DNA of 64,000 nt from an uncultured Ignavibacteriota bacterium (GTDB lineage: Bacteria; Bacteroidota; Ignavibacteria; Palsa-1295). Below the pieces are notes generated by a model. It ran no database searches. It saw nothing but the letters and a program-made list of their open reading frames with translations, and was not told where the DNA came from. Of this stretch, positions 57,332 through 64,000 are shown in pieces. Position numbers and translations under genes: made by a program. The DNA is taken from assembly GCA_903900335.1 (NCBI GenBank), contig CAIUMP010000053.1, positions 1-64,000 of the forward strand, given 5' to 3'. The first letter of the stretch is position 1; the number at the start of each line of letters is the position of its first letter.

Positions 57332-60271
57332 ATGCCTGAACTACTCGATATAGCTATTCCCTCAGTGCGACTTGATATCGCTCGTCTCGAAGCCGAACTT
57401 CGCGCACGCACCACCGCCGAAGTGCGATTCGATGCCGGTTCGCGTGCTCTTTACGCAGGTGATGCATCGAACTATCGGCAAGTCCCGATCTGCGTTGTAA
57501 TTCCAAGAACGATTGAGGATGTGATCGCGACGGTCGCAACAGCGAAAGCGCACGGCGCACCAATACTTAGCCGCGGCGCGGGCACGAGCATTGCAGGGCA
57601 GTGCTGCAACGTAGCCGTCGTTATGGACTTCTCGAAATATCTGAACAAGATCATCGAGATCGATTCTGTGCGCCAGATAGCGCGTGTTCAGCCCGGAGTT
57701 GTGCTCGATGATTTGCGAAATGCCGCCGAAGAGTTTGGATTGACGTTCGGTCCCGACCCTGCAACGCATCGCTGGTGTACGCTCGGTGGGATGATCGGGA
57801 ATAACTCGTGCGGAGTGCATTCCATCATGGCTGGCAGGACGGTTGATAACGTCGAGGCGCTCGATGTGCTGTTATACGATGGTACGCGACTAACCGTGGG
57901 AAAGGACTTCGTCCAAGGTACGGATCACCATGCGAGCGACGGCAGGGCAGCCGAGATCAATCGAAGTCTCAAAACAATCGCAGAGACTTACTCAGGTGAA
58001 ATTCATCGCACCTTCCCGGATATTCCTCGCCGTGTATCGGGATATTCTATTGATCAACTACTTCCCGAGAACAGCTTCCATGTTGCTCGCTCACTCGTCG
58101 GTTCAGAAGGGACCCTTGTAACGATTCTGGAAGCGACGGTTCGGCTGATTCCAAGTCCGAGGAAGCGAGTGCTGCTTGTTGCGGGGTTTGATGATATTTC
58201 GACAGCGGGTGATTGTGTGCCGATGGTGATGAGCCACAAGCCGATTGGTCTTGAAGGCATGGATCGTCGATTGACGAACGCGATGGTCAAGAAGCATCTG
58301 CATCCCAAGCAGCTTGCGATGATGCCAGGTGGGGAGGGATGGTTGCTCATCGAGTTTGGCGCGGGCAGTGCGGAAGTTGCCCACCAAGCGGCAGAGGAGC
58401 TTGCGAATGAGTTGAAGCGCGATAAGCATCTTGTTGATCTCAAGATCTTCGATGATCCCGCTGAACAAAAGTTGATTTGGACGGTGCGGGATTCGGCGCT
58501 CGGTGCTGTCTCGCGAACGCCGAGTGAGAAGGACAATTGGGAGGGATGGGAGGATTCTGCCGTACCACCAGCGAAGATCGGGCCGTACTTGCGTGACTTC
58601 CGCAAGCTACTTGACATGTTTGGATATAGCGGCGCGGTCTATGGTCACATCGGTGATGGTTGTATGCACAACCGCATCGACTGGGATCCGAAGAGCAAAG
58701 AAGGCATTGCGACGTGGCTTGAGTTTGTCGATGAAGCGACTGATCTTGTGCTGAGTTACGGTGGTTCTATCTCCGGTGAGCATGGGGATGGTCAAGCTCG
58801 CGGGGCGTTGCTTCCGAAGATGTATGGCCCGAAGATCATGCAGGCATTCGAGGAGTTCAAGACGATCTGGGACCCCGATTGGAAGATGAATCCCGGCAAG
58901 TTGATTCGCCCGAATGGGATTGGCGACAATCTTCGATTCGGTGCGGACTACAACCCGACGCAAGTCAAAACGCACTTCGAATTCCCGGACGATGATGGCA
59001 GCTTCTCGCGCGCGACGGAGCGTTGCGTCGGCGCGGGAGTGTGCCGAAAGGAAGACGGCGTGATGTGTCCAAGCTACATGGCAACACGCGATGAGGAGCA
59101 CGTTACGCGAGGTCGTGCACATCTCCTCTTCGAGATGATGCGGGGTGATTCACCCATTACTGGTGGCTGGAAGGACGAGCAGGTAAAGAACGCGCTGGAT
59201 CTGTGCCTTGCATGTAAAGGTTGCAAGGGAGAGTGCCCCGTGCATGTCGATGTCGCAACGCTGAAGGCGGAGTTTCTTTCACATTATTACGAAGGTAAAG
59301 TTCGTCCGCGCGCCGCTTATGCGATGGGATTGATCTACCAAGCATCGAAGGTTGCATCGCGCTTCCCTACGCTTGTCAACCTTGTGACACAGTCTCCACT
59401 GACTCGCTCCATCGCGAAGAAGCTCGCCGGAATTCATCCCGATCGAACTATCCCGAAGTTTGCGAAGCAAACGTTCAAGAGCTGGTTCTTTTCGAACTCC
59501 CCCACCTCCGATAGGAGGAGGGGGCTGGGGGGTGGAGCAGTTAGCAACGAGAGACAGGTAATCCTTTGGGCTGACACCTTCAACAACCACTTCCATCCTG
59601 AGACAGCCATCGCAGCAGTCAAAGTATTAGAAGACGCGGGCTTTGCAGTGAAGGTGTATGAAAAGTCCATGTGCTGCGGACGCCCACTCTACGATTGGGG
59701 AATGCTAGAAAAAGCGAAAAAGCAATTGGCGGAGATTCTCGATGTGGTGAAGGAGGATGTCGCAGCGGGGATTCCAATTGTTGTGCTTGAACCAAGCTGT
59801 GCCTCCGTGTTCCGCGATGAGCTGACAAACTTGTTCTCGAAACGGGAAGAGGCAAAGCGATTGAGCGAGGGGACATATCTTCTCGGCGAGTTCTTGGAGA
59901 AGTTCGCACCGGAATATCTCACTTCGCGTAGGTCGGGCGTCCTCCCCCGAGATTCCGCTCTTGTTCAATTGCATTGTCATCATCATTCCATCATGGATCG
60001 GGATTCTGAATGCTCTGTGCTTCGCAAGAATGGAATCGACGCCGAACAATTGGATACTGGATGTTGCGGCATGGCAGGTGCATTTGGGTTTGGCGAAGAG
60101 CATTACGACATCTCGCAGCAGATCGGCGAGCTGAAGCTTTTCCCGAAAATCCGGTTAGGGTCGGAAAAGCAGATTATCGTCGCGGATGGCTTCTCGTGCA
60201 GAGAACAGATCGAGCAGGGGACGGGGAGGAAGACGGTGCACTTGGCGGATGTGCTGGCGCGTGGATTGTAA
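57332..60271 (+). CDS. FAD-linked/Fe-S 2-hydroxyacid dehydrogenase (YdiJ/GlcD-GlcF fusion type)
   Basis: A 979-residue fused enzyme. FAD-binding half (~40-270): ICVVIPRTIEDVIATVATA, ILSRGAGTSIAGQCC, GPDPATHRWCTLGGMIGNN, GSEGTLVTILEATVRLI. FAD-oxidase C-terminal domain (~270-540): VYGHIGDGCMHNRIDWDP and GGSISGEHGDGQARG with flavin/metal-ligand His. Two iron-sulphur clusters: CVGAGVCRKEDGVMCPSY and CLACKGCKGECPVHVD near 565-640. Two CCG domains: EKSMCCGRPLYDWG and LDTGCCGMAGAFGFG. Relatives oxidise D-lactate, glycolate or D-2-hydroxyglutarate and pass electrons to the quinone pool. Length is close to E. coli YdiJ (about 1,018). An extra Pro/Gly/Arg-rich stretch near residues 722-736 is encoded by a palindrome. 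Its stop lies four bases from the stop of the convergent subtilase. Confidence 0.88.
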   Translation: MPELLDIAIPSVRLDIARLEAELRARTTAEVRFDAGSRALYAGDASNYRQVPICVVIPRTIEDVIATVATAKAHGAPILSRGAGTSIAGQCCNVAVVMDFSKYLNKIIEIDSVRQIARVQPGVVLDDLRNAAEEFGLTFGPDPATHRWCTLGGMIGNNSCGVHSIMAGRTVDNVEALDVLLYDGTRLTVGKDFVQGTDHHASDGRAAEINRSLKTIAETYSGEIHRTFPDIPRRVSGYSIDQLLPENSFHVARSLVGSEGTLVTILEATVRLIPSPRKRVLLVAGFDDISTAGDCVPMVMSHKPIGLEGMDRRLTNAMVKKHLHPKQLAMMPGGEGWLLIEFGAGSAEVAHQAAEELANELKRDKHLVDLKIFDDPAEQKLIWTVRDSALGAVSRTPSEKDNWEGWEDSAVPPAKIGPYLRDFRKLLDMFGYSGAVYGHIGDGCMHNRIDWDPKSKEGIATWLEFVDEATDLVLSYGGSISGEHGDGQARGALLPKMYGPKIMQAFEEFKTIWDPDWKMNPGKLIRPNGIGDNLRFGADYNPTQVKTHFEFPDDDGSFSRATERCVGAGVCRKEDGVMCPSYMATRDEEHVTRGRAHLLFEMMRGDSPITGGWKDEQVKNALDLCLACKGCKGECPVHVDVATLKAEFLSHYYEGKVRPRAAYAMGLIYQASKVASRFPTLVNLVTQSPLTRSIAKKLAGIHPDRTIPKFAKQTFKSWFFSNSPTSDRRRGLGGGAVSNERQVILWADTFNNHFHPETAIAAVKVLEDAGFAVKVYEKSMCCGRPLYDWGMLEKAKKQLAEILDVVKEDVAAGIPIVVLEPSCASVFRDELTNLFSKREEAKRLSEGTYLLGEFLEKFAPEYLTSRRSGVLPRDSALVQLHCHHHSIMDRDSECSVLRKNGIDAEQLDTGCCGMAGAFGFGEEHYDISQQIGELKLFPKIRLGSEKQIIVADGFSCREQIEQGTGRKTVHLADVLARGL
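59499..59524. repeat. G/C-rich palindrome inserted in frame in the FAD/Fe-S dehydrogenase gene
   Basis: CCCCCACCTCC GATA GGAGGAGGGGG forms a ten-pair stem with one A-A mismatch, followed by GGGGGGTGGAG, which is a second, imperfect complement of the 5' side. It is read as NSPTSDRRRGLGGGA, a sequence out of character with the well-conserved flanks (KSWFFS before, RQVILWADTFNNHF after). Confidence 0.75.
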
Positions 60272-60275
60272 GACG

Positions 60276-63200
60276 CTACTTCACATCATCCACGATCACC
60301 AACTTTGCCGCCTGTCCTTCGACGGCTGTACCGCTTTCGTCCTTACCAGTCGTGTAATAGATGTACTCCCCACTTGGAACGCGGTTGCCTTTGTCATCGC
60401 GCATGTCCCAGAAGGCGCCGCCGAGTTTCTCCGTTGTTGAAATCTGTCGGACGAAGCGCATACCGATGGTGTAGATGCGAATATCCGCTTGCGGTGTGAG
60501 GCGTGAGAAGGTAAGCTGTCCATCCGATTGCTTTGCTGGGTTGGGATAGACCATCACGTTCGCGAGCGTTGGTTCGGTGAACGATACACCGGCGCAATCG
60601 CCTTCTTGCGCATCGAGCGGCGTGTTGTGAATACTTGCAATATCCTTCACACACAATACGAACGGCACACCGAGCGCGATGAGCTTCATGTCGCTGCTTA
60701 CATCAATGTAGAGCGCGTTTGCATCTGCGGGATCGGGATAGACTTTATCGAGCGTCCCATACGGCGAAAGCGAGAAGTGGGTGATGTCATTCGCCCCTTG
60801 CGCCGGAGGCACGTTGAAGACAACATGAATACGAACGCCGCTCGGTAGCTGCTCGAAATACCAGTGGGCAATGTAGAAGCGTTCGGGAGTAGTAGCGATT
60901 GGAGCATTCCATGTTACGCGGCTTAGGGTATCGAATGGCGAGTTCATCGCATCGCGCAGCTCGAAGGAATGTACGCGCGCGAAGTGCGGGCCGGGAGGAA
61001 TGGGGAGCGGAAAGCCGACATCAAGCAGGCTATCGCCAGCCACGGCAACCGAAGATGGTGTGAGTGTATCATCAATGATAATACTGCCTGCCGATAACAG
61101 ATTAGTGCGAAGAACTTGTGATGTGTGAATCCGAATGTGCTTGTCTTCGACACCATTCACACGTGTAAGCTGTGGCATTGCATGAACAGTCACCCACATT
61201 GGAAACGCTGGTTCGCTTACCGGGATAGTGTGTTGTCGATCAACTGCTTCAACGGAGTACAAGAGTATGTCACCGTCGTTGACGAGCATGTCGGAGTAGT
61301 GCGTCAGGCCTGTCGAATCAATCCTTGTGAACTTAGTATCGCCCTGTGCGGCGCGGAGGATGTAGTATTGCTGCGCTCCTGCGACGGCTCCCCAGTCGAG
61401 ATCGACATGGTCCACATCACGGGGCGAGACGTTGAGTCCGCCGGGGGCAGGCGTTTGTGTTGCGTATGTGGTATCCCGCTCGAAGAAGCGAATGGAATCA
61501 CCCGCGACGAAGCCGAACTCGCGCTTGCCATTGCGGTCGAAGTCGTATGCTATCGCGCCGCGCGGACTCGCAGAGACGGGGTAGTGCCAGATCGGCTTCA
61601 TCTTGTGCGAATTCCCATCGTACTCGAGGAGATAGAAGTTCGGGAAGAGGGAGAGCGCGAGATTATCGACAGTGCCACCCGTGACACTTCGCATCGCTTG
61701 AACACTCGAACGATACGGCGTGAGAGGCTTTGCGTAGTAGAAGCGATCGAAGAAGATCGTTTCGAACTTCATTCCGCCGAGATTGCGAAGGACTTTAACC
61801 GTCCAATAATTCTGTGGCGCGCCCGGTGCGTATTCACCAATCGCATCGTTGGAGAAGACGGAATGCCACGCATACGCAATGTCCGGCTTTCCGTCGCCAT
61901 CGAAATCGCCAGTTGTTACAAGGCTTCCCTCTGCTTGTCCGTCGTTCGATTCTTCATACACCGTCTTGAACTTCGTCGGTGCACTTGCATCGTATTCATA
62001 CACGATGAGATCGGCATCGTTATCGAGCGTGATCAAATCCTGAAATCCATTACCCGTAAGATCGGTATGAGCGGCGTTTGGTTCGGAGTATTGATTGGAG
62101 GCGTTGTAGAATTTATCTGGCGGGGACGAATTCGGCATCCACCCAAGAATTTGGTAATAGCTGCCATTCCACTTGTAGGAATAGTAGGTACTATCATGCC
62201 CTCCGAGAAGTCCATCCGCAGTGCCCCCATATCCAACGATGTCTGCTTTGCCAGAGTTATCCAGATCGACCAATGCACCCGCCCACAGAGTTCGAGGAGC
62301 ATCCGCCCGCCCCAAGGGGATGCGATCACCAAGTATGCTATGTTGCGCGTTTTGCTTATAGAGAATGGTACTATCACCGACTTGCAGCAGCAGTTCGGGT
62401 CGTGAATCCCCCCGTGTATTGCCCAGCGCTCTCGGAATCCACGTGTCAGGAAGCGAATCAACTTGCTTGAATCGCTTGCCATCGAACGAAAACACTTTGA
62501 GAGGACCGAAGTTAATGCCATCGGGAAAGACGCTCTCGATCACTTCATCACCTGTTGGCATGGAAAGAACGGAATCGAGCGCGTAGCCTTGAGGGAGTGA
62601 GTAGGGCTTGCGCGTAAAGCCTACTTCGGATATGCCTTCGTTGGGGATAGTCGCCGTTACTTCGCTAGAGACAATGGCACCCGCTGGAGTTGTCAGATTA
62701 AGATCCAACGTGAGGGGAACGCCAGAGGCAATGTCCTCGCTCTTGATGAGCACAGCGTGTTCTAGCCCAAGATGATCGTCCGTCTTGGATATTGAAGCAC
62801 CGCCGCCCGAAGCATCGACGCGGAACATACTGGGTTGATCGGAAATGGCTTTGATGAGAAGGCCGCGGCGATCATTCACATAAATCGTGTCGACTTCTGC
62901 GGACACGAGCGATGGATCGCCATCACTTAGCCAAACGATAATGTGTTCTTCGGTGCTGCGGTTGTCGGTTGAGGTGACCGCAAGGCGAATGGTGTAGAAG
63001 CCCGCCTTGAGTGTTTGCGTCTTCCATGTTGCCAGCAGACCATCCAGCACTTGCGATGAACCGCCACCGATGTTATGCCAATTGCTTACTTGCGGGTTGG
63101 TGTCGGGTTGAACTCCGTAAGCATAGTCCAACGTATAGCTTGTGAACAGCGTGGACATTGCACTGCCGCTGATTTGCACATCATCGCCAATGTGAATCTG

Positions 63201-64000
63201 ATCCATCGTATGAAGCGATGTGATCTTGATGTTCGCACCACCGATATACTTTAACGCGCGCAACGCATCTACACGCCCGTTTGCTGTTTCGTGATCGTAA
63301 CCCTTTGCGAGAATATCCTGTGTTGCGGATTCAAGCACAGAGCGAAGTTGAACCGGACCGTAGTTCGGATGTTGCGAAAGAAGCAGTGCTGCAACGCCGG
63401 CCACGACTGGTGAGCTAAAGCTCGTGCCTTGTGTCTTCGTGTACGTGCCATCGAACTTGGTGGTGATAATGTCATCTCCCGGCGCAACCATATCCATCCC
63501 TTCGCCGTGGGATGTGAATGCAAAGAGATTATCCGGCGTGGGGTTGTTCGTTGTTGCGCCGACTCCAACTACTTCATCGAAGTCGGAGGGGTAGTGCGGT
63601 TTATCTCCTCCATCGTTGCCGCTCGACGCAAAGACGAGCGTACCCGTACTCGTTGCATAGCGGATGGCATCGCGCTGCAACAGTGACGGGACAATATCGC
63701 CGAAGGAGCAATTGAGAATCTGGATGTGATTGTCGGCGGCATAGACGATGGCGGATGCAATGTCGTCGTCCTCGCCGTTGCCGGTGGCATCGAATGCACG
63801 GAGCGCCACGAGCTTGCATTTCGGAGCAATGCCGCTCACGCCGATGTGATTGTTCTGCTGCGCAGCAAGCACACCCGCGACCATCGTGCCATGTCCGTTC
63901 TCATCCCACGGATACGGATCGCGGCCTGACCAATCGCCGATGTTCAGCGACTCCTGATCGACAAAATTATAACCGATCACATCGTTCGCATAGCCGTTGC
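60276..64000 (-). CDS. Large T9SS subtilisin-like protease with FG-GAP repeats (N-terminus beyond window)
   Basis: About 1,241 residues visible; the frame is open to the window edge, so the signal peptide, prodomain and the catalytic Asp region lie outside. Peptidase S8 core: His motif DENGHGTMVAGVLAAQQNN, then ILNCSFGD, the oxyanion Asn region VFASSGNDG, and Ser motif TQGTSFSSPVVAGVAALLL. After ~residue 430 come five FG-GAP/VCBS-like calcium repeats (LVDLDNSGKADIVGYGG, TTGDFDGDGKPDIAYAW, AYDFDRNGKREFGFVAG) that suggest a propeller, a fibronectin type III-like segment (GAVAGAQQYYILRAA) and a FlgD-like T9SS sorting domain (WDMRDDKGNRVPSGEYIYYT). It is an intact counterpart to the truncated subtilase at 26293. 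Probably surface bound or secreted, breaking down protein. Confidence 0.87.
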   Translation of the reverse strand, partial: NGYANDVIGYNFVDQESLNIGDWSGRDPYPWDENGHGTMVAGVLAAQQNNHIGVSGIAPKCKLVALRAFDATGNGEDDDIASAIVYAADNHIQILNCSFGDIVPSLLQRDAIRYATSTGTLVFASSGNDGGDKPHYPSDFDEVVGVGATTNNPTPDNLFAFTSHGEGMDMVAPGDDIITTKFDGTYTKTQGTSFSSPVVAGVAALLLSQHPNYGPVQLRSVLESATQDILAKGYDHETANGRVDALRALKYIGGANIKITSLHTMDQIHIGDDVQISGSAMSTLFTSYTLDYAYGVQPDTNPQVSNWHNIGGGSSQVLDGLLATWKTQTLKAGFYTIRLAVTSTDNRSTEEHIIVWLSDGDPSLVSAEVDTIYVNDRRGLLIKAISDQPSMFRVDASGGGASISKTDDHLGLEHAVLIKSEDIASGVPLTLDLNLTTPAGAIVSSEVTATIPNEGISEVGFTRKPYSLPQGYALDSVLSMPTGDEVIESVFPDGINFGPLKVFSFDGKRFKQVDSLPDTWIPRALGNTRGDSRPELLLQVGDSTILYKQNAQHSILGDRIPLGRADAPRTLWAGALVDLDNSGKADIVGYGGTADGLLGGHDSTYYSYKWNGSYYQILGWMPNSSPPDKFYNASNQYSEPNAAHTDLTGNGFQDLITLDNDADLIVYEYDASAPTKFKTVYEESNDGQAEGSLVTTGDFDGDGKPDIAYAWHSVFSNDAIGEYAPGAPQNYWTVKVLRNLGGMKFETIFFDRFYYAKPLTPYRSSVQAMRSVTGGTVDNLALSLFPNFYLLEYDGNSHKMKPIWHYPVSASPRGAIAYDFDRNGKREFGFVAGDSIRFFERDTTYATQTPAPGGLNVSPRDVDHVDLDWGAVAGAQQYYILRAAQGDTKFTRIDSTGLTHYSDMLVNDGDILLYSVEAVDRQHTIPVSEPAFPMWVTVHAMPQLTRVNGVEDKHIRIHTSQVLRTNLLSAGSIIIDDTLTPSSVAVAGDSLLDVGFPLPIPPGPHFARVHSFELRDAMNSPFDTLSRVTWNAPIATTPERFYIAHWYFEQLPSGVRIHVVFNVPPAQGANDITHFSLSPYGTLDKVYPDPADANALYIDVSSDMKLIALGVPFVLCVKDIASIHNTPLDAQEGDCAGVSFTEPTLANVMVYPNPAKQSDGQLTFSRLTPQADIRIYTIGMRFVRQISTTEKLGGAFWDMRDDKGNRVPSGEYIYYTTGKDESGTAVEGQAAKLVIVDDVK

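Noticed and set aside
61125-62405. 426-aa plus-strand ORF opposite the large subtilase
   Set aside because: Mirror of the FG-GAP/Fn3 part of the protease, whose motifs are unambiguous on the minus strand; the plus-strand product is Arg/Cys-rich without domains.

Overview
The window looks like chromosome from the FCB group (Bacteroidota/Chlorobiota; a Kapabacteria- or Ignavibacteria-like lineage fits best, but that is inference). The reasons are: at least six secreted proteins end in Por/type IX secretion (T9SS) sorting domains; several genes have Bacteroidota-style -7 boxes (TAnnTTTG); Shine-Dalgarno sequences are scarce; and OmpA-type envelope proteins and YfhO-type membrane proteins are present. 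No phage, plasmid, transposase, rRNA or CRISPR array was seen.

Layout. 1-4.5 kb: 3' end of a T9SS cargo gene, aspartate ammonia-lyase, SecG and a small exported protein. 4.6-6.9 kb: a glycosyltransferase-type operon made of an internally deleted glycosyltransferase remnant, a GT2/TPR glycosyltransferase and an ATP-grasp ligase. 6.9-12.6 kb: OmpA protein, YbdK-type carboxylate-amine ligase, a SurA_N-like protein, NusB and an Atg22/UMF1-type transporter. 12.6-20.0 kb: a tight seven-gene minus-strand operon mce-uvrC-tsaD-rsmB-pgsA-pgpA-cinA, followed by two tRNA-Arg genes. 20.9-27.6 kb: secreted T9SS proteins (a LamG/sialate-esterase enzyme, two proteins with near-identical C-terminal tails, and a decapitated subtilase). 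27.6-33.8 kb: def, tRNA-Ala(CGC), an NFACT/RqcH-like gene, a BadF-type sugar kinase, a membrane protein, leucine dehydrogenase and a Spy-like lipoprotein. 34-44 kb: YfhO, a kelch-like lipoprotein, a dual-OmpA protein and a glycine-rich T9SS protein. 44.4-56.4 kb: an ECF sigma / membrane anti-sigma-propeller / giant (about 3,400 aa) repeat protein operon. 56.6-64 kb: a lipoprotein, a FAD/Fe-S 2-hydroxyacid dehydrogenase and a large T9SS subtilase cut by the window edge.

The most unusual signals are (i) palindromic elements inserted in frame inside the conserved genes tsaD and the FAD/Fe-S dehydrogenase, with relatives of the tsaD element lying between genes elsewhere and sharing a TGTAGC/CTTTAG skeleton with compensating arms; (ii) the sigma/anti-sigma-propeller/giant repeat protein operon; (iii) a glycosyltransferase that kept only its N- and C-terminal ends; and (iv) several decayed T9SS cargo genes. 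All family assignments are from motif recognition by eye; no database search was run.
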